Below are positions 50,458 through 58,369 of a stretch of DNA of 64,000 nucleotides, in pieces. Both the position numbers and the translations under genes were made by a program. Position 1 is the stretch's first letter. The number at the start of each line of letters is the position of its first letter. The stretch lies in the NCBI GenBank assembly GCA_016717205.1, contig JADKGC010000003.1:248001-312000 (forward strand), in the 5' to 3' direction. The notes beneath the pieces are model-generated. The model was not told the DNA's origin. It did no database searches and was given only the letters and a program-made list of their open reading frames with translations. The DNA comes from Candidatus Flexifilum breve (lineage in GTDB: Bacteria > Chloroflexota > Anaerolineae > Aggregatilineales > Phototrophicaceae).

Positions 50458-53109
50458 ATGAGTGTCGATCTGGAAACGGTGAGCCGTCGCGCGGCTCCGC
50501 TGGATAATGTCGTGATCGCTACGCGGACGCTGCCCGCCGGACTCACCGTGCGCGCCGGAGCGCTGGAAATGACGCTGCCGCATACGGTACTCGAAGGGCA
50601 TCGCTTTGCCACGCAGCCGCTCCAACCCGGCGACCTCTTGACCTCCTGGGGACAAGCCTTCGGCACCGTAATTCGCCCCATCGCGCCCGGCGCTGTGCTG
50701 TGCAACGAAAACGTGCTGCGCGAACTGGGGCGGCGCACCTTGGACTTTCCGCTGCCGCCGGAGCCGAATTTCAGTGATCAGATCGCGCCGTTCCGGCTGG
50801 ATGAAAGCCAGTTTCGCCCCGCCCCCGCCCTACCCCGCGCCGACCAGTGTCCGGCGTTTCAGGGCTATCGCCGGGCGGGAAACCGCGGTGTCGGCACACG
50901 CAACATGATCGTGCTGCTCGGCACATCGGCGCTGACGGGCGGCTTCGTCCGCGTGCTGGAAACGCACCTGAAGAATCTGGCCGCGCAGTATCCCAACATC
51001 GATGGCATCGTCGCGGTCGCGCACACCGAAGGCAGCACCGATGACTTCAATAATGGCGACCTGCTGCTGCGCACGCTGGCGGGGATGATCGTGCATCCGA
51101 ACGTGGGCGCGGTCTTGGTCGTAGATCGCGGCACCGAGCGCGTGAATAACGCCGCGCTGCGTGAGTATCTGGAACGTGAACAATACCCCCTCAGCGATGT
51201 GCTGCACCAGTTCATGTCGCTGTCGCGGTCATTTGAGGCGGACATCCAGACGGCGGTCGAGGTGGTCAGAGGTTGGCTCACCACGGTGAGCGGGATGCAG
51301 CGGTCACAGGTACCCGTTTCCGAACTCAGGATTGGCTTGCAGTGCGGCGGATCGGATGCCTTCTCCGGAATCAGCGGGAATCCACTGGCGGCATGGGTCA
51401 CCAAAGAGATCGTGCGCTATGGCGGCGCGGCCAATCTCGCCGAAACCGACGAGTTGATCGGCGCGGAAGCCTATCTCATCAGTCACATGCGCGATCTGGA
51501 AACGGCGCGCAAGTTCCTGCACTTTGCCGAACGTTTCCGCACGTGGATGAGCTGGCATGGTCAATCCGCTGACGGCAACCCCTCGGGCGGCAACATCTAC
51601 CGCGGCCTCTACAACATCTATCTCAAGTCCTTGGGTGCGGCGGCGAAAATGCACCCGGATCTGCGCGTGGATGCGGTCATCGACTACGCCGAACGTATGC
51701 GCGACCCCGGTTTCTATTTCATGGACAGCCCGGGCAACGACCTCGAAAGCGTCGCCGGGCAGATCGGCGCGGGCTGCAACCTGATCTTCTTCGTCACGGG
51801 CAATGGTTCGATCACCAATTTCCCGTTTGTGCCGACTATCAAAATCGTCACGACGACCGAGCGTTACCAACTCCTCGCGAATGAGATGGATGTCAACGCC
51901 GGCGCGTACCTTGACGGCACGCCGCTGGAGGAAGTCGGCGCGGCGGCGCTGCAGCTCGCCATCAATGTGGCGTCCGGCCAGTTGAGCGCAGGCGAAAAAG
52001 CCGGACACACGCAGGTGCAGATCTGGCGGGACTGGCGGCGCACGGGACCAGCCCCTAAACCAATCAGCCTCCCGACCGAGTATAGTGGTCAACCGCTGCC
52101 GATTCCCCACAGCGCTGAGCTGCCCGCTCTGCGTCTTCCGGTCATTAGCATGCCCGTCGAGCAAGTCGGCTTGATCCTTCCGACCAGCCTGTGCTCCGGC
52201 CAGATCGCGCGGATGTGCGCGGAATGGCTGAACGAGCATGATGTGGGCCGCAGCATTGGCCTGACGCGCTTCGTCGCGCTGGCGCATACCGAAGGCTGCG
52301 GTTCAACTACCGAGGCGGAATTGGCGAATACCTTCCTCGGCTATCTCACGCATCCACTGGTCAAGCACGCGCTGCTGCTCGAACACGGCTGTGAGAAAAC
52401 CCACAACGGTTATGTGCAGCAGTTGATGGCCAAACGCGGGCTTGACCCGGCGCGCTTTGGCTGGGCGAGTGTGCAGTTGGATGGCGGCATTCAGAAGGTC
52501 ATGGCCAAGATGATCGACTGGTTTAACCAGCCGCCAGCGCATGCCAATGCTCGTCCTCATCCAGCGGGAGTCATGCGCGTCGGTTGGATGAATCAACAGA
52601 CGGTGAGTGAAGAGCTCGCCGTCGAGTTGGCGGTGCTCACGCGTAGCATCACCGCCGCGGGTGGGCTGTTCGTCCTCCCGGCGAACGATCCCGTGGTGGG
52701 GCATCCCGCCTATCAGGAGGCGTTAGGCATCGAGCTGCACACGACCTTAGGCTATGCTCAGACGCCGCAGTCCCCCGGCCTGCACATCATGGACATGCCC
52801 ACCCGCCAATGGGGGGAAATGCTCACGGGCCTTGGGGCGGCGGGCGTCGAAGTGATCGTCGGACACATCGTTGAGCAGCCGATGTTCGGGCATCCACTGA
52901 TCCCTGTGCTGCAAATTACGACGGACGAAGCCACCTTCATCCGCTACGTGACCGAGCTCGACGCAGCTTATCGACCGGGCAAGCTTCTAGCCCAATCTCT
53001 GCTCGACGACTTGGGACGAACCCTCATAGGACAGAAAAAACTGCACTTCCAGCAGACGGGCAACACCGATTTCCAGATCGCGCGCGGGTTGCTCGGCGTG
53101 TCGGTATAA
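50458..53109 (+). CDS. UxaA-family altronate/galactarate dehydratase-like enzyme with duplicated C-terminal module
   Basis: An 883-residue protein; ordinary altronate dehydratases have about 500. Residues about 10-95 form the SAF-like N-terminal domain (DNVVIATRTLPAGLTVRAGA). About 130-530 is the UxaA core (YRRAGNRGVGTRNMIVLLGT, LRIGLQCGGSDAFSGISGNP, FFVTGNGSITNFPFVPTIKI). The last 330 residues repeat features of it in a shortened form (GLILPTSLCSGQIARMCAEW, VALAHTEGCGSTTEAELANT, LLLEHGCEKTHNGYVQQLMA). Dehydratases of this family need a ferrous centre and convert hexonates to 2-keto-3-deoxy acids. It follows the second GH130, and may degrade the acid form of the liberated sugar. Confidence 0.85.
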   Translation: MSVDLETVSRRAAPLDNVVIATRTLPAGLTVRAGALEMTLPHTVLEGHRFATQPLQPGDLLTSWGQAFGTVIRPIAPGAVLCNENVLRELGRRTLDFPLPPEPNFSDQIAPFRLDESQFRPAPALPRADQCPAFQGYRRAGNRGVGTRNMIVLLGTSALTGGFVRVLETHLKNLAAQYPNIDGIVAVAHTEGSTDDFNNGDLLLRTLAGMIVHPNVGAVLVVDRGTERVNNAALREYLEREQYPLSDVLHQFMSLSRSFEADIQTAVEVVRGWLTTVSGMQRSQVPVSELRIGLQCGGSDAFSGISGNPLAAWVTKEIVRYGGAANLAETDELIGAEAYLISHMRDLETARKFLHFAERFRTWMSWHGQSADGNPSGGNIYRGLYNIYLKSLGAAAKMHPDLRVDAVIDYAERMRDPGFYFMDSPGNDLESVAGQIGAGCNLIFFVTGNGSITNFPFVPTIKIVTTTERYQLLANEMDVNAGAYLDGTPLEEVGAAALQLAINVASGQLSAGEKAGHTQVQIWRDWRRTGPAPKPISLPTEYSGQPLPIPHSAELPALRLPVISMPVEQVGLILPTSLCSGQIARMCAEWLNEHDVGRSIGLTRFVALAHTEGCGSTTEAELANTFLGYLTHPLVKHALLLEHGCEKTHNGYVQQLMAKRGLDPARFGWASVQLDGGIQKVMAKMIDWFNQPPAHANARPHPAGVMRVGWMNQQTVSEELAVELAVLTRSITAAGGLFVLPANDPVVGHPAYQEALGIELHTTLGYAQTPQSPGLHIMDMPTRQWGEMLTGLGAAGVEVIVGHIVEQPMFGHPLIPVLQITTDEATFIRYVTELDAAYRPGKLLAQSLLDDLGRTLIGQKKLHFQQTGNTDFQIARGLLGVSV

Positions 53110-53140
53110 GCCGGAGATCAGTACCGCTTGCAGTGCCAGC

Positions 53141-53176
53141 GGATTGGCGGACGCCACACAGCGCGTCCGCCAATCC
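53141..53176 (+). terminator. 14-bp perfect hairpin behind the UxaA gene
   Basis: GGATTGGCGGACGC (53141-53154) and GCGTCCGCCAATCC (53163-53176) pair perfectly around an 8-base loop, 32 bases after the stop. A T run is lacking, so efficiency as an intrinsic terminator is uncertain. Confidence 0.6.
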
Positions 53177-53344
53177 CTAAGTCGGCCTAGAGCCTGCCTC
53201 ATCAAATCAAAATCGGGTGTAAAATAGAGTTAATCGTGAAGTTTCGCACAAGGCGTGTGATCCCATCGTCGCGTGCATCCTCCCACATCAGCGCCTCCCC
53301 GCGTGTACCACCATCGGCGTTGCCCCAACTCCAAAGGAGAGGCT

Positions 53345-54820
53345 ATGCAACCCGACAGACACCCGCACTTCTCGACTTTCGCCGCGGTTCTGCTCCTCAC
53401 GGTCCTGCTCCTCAGGCCCGCACCCAACGCGCAAGCGCAAATCGGCGGCGCAATTGGCTATGGCAGCAGTGTGCTCGGGAATATCACCGCCGCGGAACAG
53501 TCCACCACCTATAGTTTCAGCGGCAGCGTGAGCGATTTCGTCGATGTGACGATCCACAACTGGACGGGCACATTCGACCCGCTGCTCGAACTCGTCGCGC
53601 CAAACGGGCAATCGCTCGCTACCAGCAGCGCCTATCCCTTTTCGGATGATCCACTCGCCGCGCAGATCACGATGTTTCTGCCGCAATCCGGCATCTACTC
53701 GCTCCACATCAGCGGCGCTCGGGGGACGACAGGCGAGTTCATCCTCCGGTTGCAGGGGCGAACCGCGGCAACGACGACGCCGCTCGTCTACGGTCAGCCC
53801 GTGGCGGTCAACGTTCCGATCAACCCCACGCCGCAAGCCTACATCTTTACCGCCCAGACTTGCCCGACGGTGCTCACCATCGCCAATTTGAGCGCGGGTG
53901 AGCCGTTCACGTTTCCGTTTCACATCCGCGTCCGCGACGAGATTGGCACAGAGATTGCGCAGTTTGACGGCGGTGACGCGCTGGAAGATCGCCTCAAGGT
54001 GGCGGCCAACAGTGGCCAGTACGAAGTGATCGTGACCTCCGCCGATCCGCTGGTGACGGGGACGGTGCAGCTGCTCGTCACCTGTGAAGATCAAGCGCCG
54101 GGTTGTCTGACCGCGCTGTCAGGAAGTGGCTATGTCAGCCGCCCGTGTCCGCCCTGCCTGCAAATCGGTGCATGTGCCGATTTCGCGCTCACATTCACGC
54201 TGACCGAACACACGGCGGCGTTCTCGTGGCCGCCGCTCGCCGACGCCGATTGGTACATCTTCAGCATCGTCGACGCCTTCGGCGCTCTGCTGCCTGATTC
54301 GGCGCTTCTGCTGGAGGGAGTAACCAGTCACACGTACACGTTTGCCCCCGCAGACGTGGCCCGTGGTCCCTTTACCGCCTATGTGAGTGCGGGCGCCGAA
54401 GGTGGCGGCTCTGATCCCCTGTGTCTCGCGGCGGTTGTGGTCAGCTTTGGCGACCATCCCACTGCGGAATGTACAGGCATGGTCGTCGGCGTTGACCCGG
54501 TACCGGGCGCGCGTGTGGCCGTCGCCCATTGGGAGGCGGTCACGGGCGCGGCGGCGTATTTAATCCATGTCTACGCCTCTGCTGATGATGGCGGATTAAT
54601 CGGTATTCGGGTGTTGACCGCTCCCGGTGACACAACCAGCTATCACCTCGCCGATGTGTTCCCGGCGGAATACGACCACTACCAGATCGAAGTTGCTGCG
54701 TATGCCGAAGCCACAGGCGGCGGCGCCTTTGGCGATATGCCACAGGGCTATCTGTGCGCGGGCACTGCCGATCTCACGTTCACCCCACTCGGCCCAGTCG
54801 AGTGGGGTCCGGCGACCTAG
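53345..54820 (+). CDS. Exported protein with PPC-like and Fn3-like domains, first of two paralogues
   Basis: A 491-residue protein with a signal peptide (FAAVLLLTVLLLRPAPNAQA) and ATG 53345 behind AAAGGAGAGG. Residues about 35-150 resemble a bacterial pre-peptidase C-terminal (PPC) domain: YGSSVLGNITAAEQSTTYSF, DFVDVTIHNWTGTFDPLLEL, SGIYSLHISGARGTTGEFIL. A second such unit follows (VNVPINPTPQAYIFTAQTCP). A Cys-rich hinge (LTALSGSGYVSRPCPPCLQI) leads to two Fn3-like beta domains (AAFSWPPLADADWYIFSIVD and AVAHWEAVTGAAAYLIHVYA). It resembles the next gene throughout. Probably a surface or secreted binding protein of unknown ligand. Confidence 0.82.
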   Translation: MQPDRHPHFSTFAAVLLLTVLLLRPAPNAQAQIGGAIGYGSSVLGNITAAEQSTTYSFSGSVSDFVDVTIHNWTGTFDPLLELVAPNGQSLATSSAYPFSDDPLAAQITMFLPQSGIYSLHISGARGTTGEFILRLQGRTAATTTPLVYGQPVAVNVPINPTPQAYIFTAQTCPTVLTIANLSAGEPFTFPFHIRVRDEIGTEIAQFDGGDALEDRLKVAANSGQYEVIVTSADPLVTGTVQLLVTCEDQAPGCLTALSGSGYVSRPCPPCLQIGACADFALTFTLTEHTAAFSWPPLADADWYIFSIVDAFGALLPDSALLLEGVTSHTYTFAPADVARGPFTAYVSAGAEGGGSDPLCLAAVVVSFGDHPTAECTGMVVGVDPVPGARVAVAHWEAVTGAAAYLIHVYASADDGGLIGIRVLTAPGDTTSYHLADVFPAEYDHYQIEVAAYAEATGGGAFGDMPQGYLCAGTADLTFTPLGPVEWGPAT

Positions 54821-54845
54821 CTCGGATCAGAGGAGGAAGCTCATC

Positions 54846-56960
54846 ATGAAACCCATCTACCACCGCTGGTTCCCTCTGATCGTCGTCATTTGCCTGTTGA
54901 GCTTACTGGCAGAAGGCAGCATCCGTGCTCAGACGGGCGGTACGCTCGGTTATGGGGCGCGCGTCTACGGGATGATCACCGCGGACACGCCGACCGTAAC
55001 CTACAGCCTTTCCGGTCAGCAGGGCGACTATGTCGTCATCACCGCCGAGTCATGGACGGGCACGCTTGACGTGCAGATGGATCTGGTCGCGCCGAATGGC
55101 GTCGTGCTCGCCCACAGCCAACAAAATACGCTCACCAGCGCGCCGCTGGGCGCGCAGAGTGCCGTGTTTCTGCCCGAAACCGGGGTATATGTGCTCCGCC
55201 TCAGCGGTGAAAACAACACCGTGGGCGACTATCTGCTTGTGGTACTGGGGCGCTCCCCGGTGCAGGCGACGCCGCTGCTGAGCGGACAGGCGCTTGACGT
55301 CACCCTCCCTCAAGCATCGTTACCCCTCTATTTCAGCTTTGAGTCCAACAACTGCCCGACGACCTTGATGGTCACCAACCTGAACGCCGAACCCACCGCA
55401 GCGCCTTTCATCGTCAAAGTGCGCGATCAACGCGGCCAAACGGTGATGCGGCTGTGGATTGGCGACCAGCTTGAAGATTGGGTCACGGTTACGGCGGACA
55501 GTGGTCAGTACGAAGTCGAGGTGGCCACACTCGACCCTGTGGCCACCGGATCACTGCGACTGCTCGTAACTTGTGCGGGCGCTAATCCGAGCTGCGCAGC
55601 GGGAGACACCGCCGCCGATAGCGCCGTGTGCGCCCCGTGCCCCGCAGTCGAGCAGCTTGTCCCCGGCGACGAGTGCCCGGATCTACACCTCACCGCCCAA
55701 CAAAGTCCGACAGCCGCGAATTGGGTGACGGTCGGCTGGGACGCCTTCGCTGGCGCTGATGGTTACGCGGTCTACGTGACCGGATTGCCAGAAGGCGGCG
55801 GCGAAGTCTATTTGACGCACAGCGAGTGGATTGCCGGCAATCCGACCGAATTCTCGTGGATCCTGCCCGACGTTGGTTACACCGGGTTCAATTTCACACT
55901 GCAAGTGCTGGTCGACGGGATTGTCCTGTGTACGCAGTCCGTCCATGTTGACCTGACCATCGAGATGACCGGCTGTCCGGATCTCGGCTTGACCGCTGCC
56001 ATGACCGATCCCGCGGTGCGTGCCTTGTCGGTCGGCTGGGACGCAGGGTTAGGCGCGGATCAGTTCGCGCTCGATCTCTACTCGGTTGCGGGCGGGAGCG
56101 AGTCGTACAGCGGCGGTCTCAGCCTACCGGGCGACCGTACCAGCTATGCGTTTGACCATTTCCCGCCCACACTGGACGCAGTGCGCTTCGTCTTGTGGAT
56201 GACGCGAGGCGACCTCCTGTGTTCCGATGAGCTGACGGTCACGTTCTCGCCCAACGGCGATCAACCGGGCGGCGCAGCGTGCGCGGTGCGAGCGGACCGT
56301 GAGGGCGTGGCCGCGCGTGTCGGTCCCGGCACTGCGCGCAGCATTTTCACGTTCCTCAACCCGGGCATCGACTATACGGTGATCGGGCAGGCCGCCGATG
56401 AGGGCGGAAATCTCTGGTGGCAGGTCGACAAAACGCAGTTTGCCGGTCACGAAGCGGTGATCAGCCTGTGGGTCGCACAGGCGGAAGTCAGCGCGCTCGG
56501 CGACTGTGCTGACATCCCGCAAGGCGAGATCCCGGACGTGATTCCGTTCCCTGACGACGAAGGTGAACCGGGCGGCAGTTGGCTGCCCTGCGGCTCGTGT
56601 GACACCTGCGGGCATCCGGCGGCCGAGTGTGTCACTTCACCCGCTGGACTCTGCCTGTGGGATCCGGCGACCTGCGTTGGCGGCAGCGATCCTGGCGACG
56701 AGACCGGCGCCTGCTACACCGTGAACGTAACTATCGACATGGGCACATGCTTCGGCGGTGGATCAGCGATGCTCGACACTGTGCCTAATTGTCAGGGGAC
56801 GCAGTACCTCCCGGGCACGCTGCTGCAAGCCCACGCCCTCGCCGTTGATGCGAAGTGTACGGTGCAGTCTTGGACGGGGTGCGGGGTCTCTGGCTCCGGC
56901 AGCAGCATCTCGTTTGTGCCACCGGGAAGCTGCACACTGACCGCCCATATGGGTTATTGA
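54846..56960 (+). CDS. Exported paralogue with PPC-like, Fn3-like, SH3b-like and Cys-rich domains
   Basis: A 704-residue protein, 25 bases behind its paralogue and preceded by GAGGAGG. Signal: FPLIVVICLLSLLAEGSIRA. The N-terminal half repeats the layout of the first protein (PPC-like TYSLSGQQGDYVVITAESWT and SGENNTVGDYLLVVLGRSP, then Fn3-like WVTVGWDAFAGADGYAVYVT and ALSVGWDAGLGADQFALDLY). It then has an SH3b-like stretch (GVAARVGPGTARSIFTFLNP, LWWQVDKTQF) and a C-terminal part with about 12 Cys (LPCGSCDTCGHPAAECV, CYTVNVTIDMGTCF, CTVQSWTGCGVSG). The Cys-rich end is likely disulfide-bonded. Function unknown. Confidence 0.82.
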   Translation: MKPIYHRWFPLIVVICLLSLLAEGSIRAQTGGTLGYGARVYGMITADTPTVTYSLSGQQGDYVVITAESWTGTLDVQMDLVAPNGVVLAHSQQNTLTSAPLGAQSAVFLPETGVYVLRLSGENNTVGDYLLVVLGRSPVQATPLLSGQALDVTLPQASLPLYFSFESNNCPTTLMVTNLNAEPTAAPFIVKVRDQRGQTVMRLWIGDQLEDWVTVTADSGQYEVEVATLDPVATGSLRLLVTCAGANPSCAAGDTAADSAVCAPCPAVEQLVPGDECPDLHLTAQQSPTAANWVTVGWDAFAGADGYAVYVTGLPEGGGEVYLTHSEWIAGNPTEFSWILPDVGYTGFNFTLQVLVDGIVLCTQSVHVDLTIEMTGCPDLGLTAAMTDPAVRALSVGWDAGLGADQFALDLYSVAGGSESYSGGLSLPGDRTSYAFDHFPPTLDAVRFVLWMTRGDLLCSDELTVTFSPNGDQPGGAACAVRADREGVAARVGPGTARSIFTFLNPGIDYTVIGQAADEGGNLWWQVDKTQFAGHEAVISLWVAQAEVSALGDCADIPQGEIPDVIPFPDDEGEPGGSWLPCGSCDTCGHPAAECVTSPAGLCLWDPATCVGGSDPGDETGACYTVNVTIDMGTCFGGGSAMLDTVPNCQGTQYLPGTLLQAHALAVDAKCTVQSWTGCGVSGSGSSISFVPPGSCTLTAHMGY

Positions 56961-57041
56961 GCTTAACGGGGCGGAGTGCGCTTGCACTTCCGCCGCAAAC
57001 GGGTGAAACTCCACTGTCAAATCCACTGTGGAGATCAACCT

Positions 57042-58157
57042 ATGCGACTCGAAACCCTGACTGTGCATACCGGACGCCCGGTCGAACCCGGCACGAGCGC
57101 GGTGACGCCCTCGATTACGCTGGCGACGACGTTTGAACGCGCGGCGGACGGCAGTTTCGCCTATGACGTGTATACACGCCTCAGCAACCCGAATCGCACG
57201 GCGCTGGAAACCGCGCTGACCACGCTGGAAGGTGGAACAGCGGCCATCGCGTTCGCTTCCGGTCAAGCGGCGGCAGCGGCTATGCTGCACAGCCTGAGCA
57301 CCGGCGATCATGTGCTGCTCTCCGACGACCTCTATCACGGCGTGCGCCATTACGTCAAAGAGGTGCTGGCGCGGTGGGGTTTGCAGTACGATTTCGTCGA
57401 CATGCAGGATGTGGGCAACATCGCCCACGCATTGAAGCCAAATACGAAGCTGGTATGGCTGGAAACACCGTCGAATCCACGCCTGAAGATCGTCGATATT
57501 GCCGCTGCCGCCGACATCGCGCATCGTGTCGGTGCGCTGGTGCTAGTCGATAACACGTGGGCAACGCCCGTGTTTCAGCACCCGTTCCAGCTCGGCGCGG
57601 ATGTAATCCTGCATTCGACAACCAAGTATCTCGGTGGGCACAGCGATGTGCTCGGCGGCGCGTTGATTCTCCGTGAGAGCGGCGAACTGGAAGCGCGCAT
57701 CCGCACGCTGCAGCAGCTCGGCGGTGGCGTCCCTTCGCCGTTTGACTGCTGGCTGATTCTGCGCAGCTTGCCCACTCTACCTCTGCGCGTACGGGAACAA
57801 GCGCGCAGCGCCGAAAAGATCGCGTTTTACCTGAGCGAACATCCGCGCGTGGAGCTTGTGCATTATCCGGGACTGCCGAGTCATCCCGGTCACGCCGTGG
57901 CGCAAAAGCAAATGGCGTGTTTCGGTGGCATGCTGTCGTTTCAGATCCACGGTGGACAGGCGGAAGCCTTCGCCATGATCGCGCAGCTCAAGATTTTCAC
58001 CCGTGCGACCAGTTTGGGTGGTGTCGAGAGCTTGATCGAGCACCGCGCGTCGATTGAAGGCGCGGACAGCCCCACCCCGCCGAATCTACTGCGCGTGTCC
58101 ATTGGGCTGGAACACGTCGACGATCTGATAGACGATCTGGCGCAGGCGTTAGGTTAA
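57042..58157 (+). CDS. PLP-dependent cystathionine gamma-synthase/gamma-lyase-family enzyme
   Basis: A 371-residue Cys/Met metabolism enzyme. The N-terminus LETLTVHTGRPVEPGTSAVT and YDVYTRLSNPNRTALETALT are typical. The substrate-stacking Tyr of LSDDLYHGVRHY, the PLP-binding Asp of VLVDNTWATPVFQ and the Schiff-base Lys of ILHSTTKYLGGHSDVLGG are all present, as are the C-terminal SLGGVESLIEHRASIEG residues. GGAGAT lies before ATG 57042. Members make or break cystathionine, methionine or cysteine with a gamma-substituted intermediate; the present sequence does not decide between synthase and lyase. It stands alone, not obviously in an operon. Confidence 0.92.
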   Translation: MRLETLTVHTGRPVEPGTSAVTPSITLATTFERAADGSFAYDVYTRLSNPNRTALETALTTLEGGTAAIAFASGQAAAAAMLHSLSTGDHVLLSDDLYHGVRHYVKEVLARWGLQYDFVDMQDVGNIAHALKPNTKLVWLETPSNPRLKIVDIAAAADIAHRVGALVLVDNTWATPVFQHPFQLGADVILHSTTKYLGGHSDVLGGALILRESGELEARIRTLQQLGGGVPSPFDCWLILRSLPTLPLRVREQARSAEKIAFYLSEHPRVELVHYPGLPSHPGHAVAQKQMACFGGMLSFQIHGGQAEAFAMIAQLKIFTRATSLGGVESLIEHRASIEGADSPTPPNLLRVSIGLEHVDDLIDDLAQALG

Positions 58158-58206
58158 CCTGCTTTGTAGGGGAATAGATTCAATTTAGAATCGGCAGTTT
58201 GCCTAA

Positions 58207-58324
58207 CCTCACCCCGTTTCGCTGCGCTCAACTGCCCCTCTCCATAAGGCGAGGGGCAAAAGCAGGGAATGTCTTGTCCCTCTCCCCACGGAGAGGGACG
58301 GCTTGCGCAGCAAGCAGGGTGAGG
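58207..58324. repeat. Intergenic inverted-repeat element, second copy of the CCTCACCCC family
   Basis: CCTCACCCC at 58207 and AGGGTGAGG ending at 58324 form the outer arms. Two inner hairpins lie between (GCCCCTCTCC...GGCGAGGGGC near 58234-58257 and GTCCCTCTCC...GGAGAGGGAC near 58276-58299). The build matches the element at 12288-12379, but the arms and loops have diverged. It lies between convergent genes. Confidence 0.65.
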
Positions 58325-58369
58325 TCGAGTATTCTCATTCCCTATGAAAGCCACTTATGCCTGTGCCGG

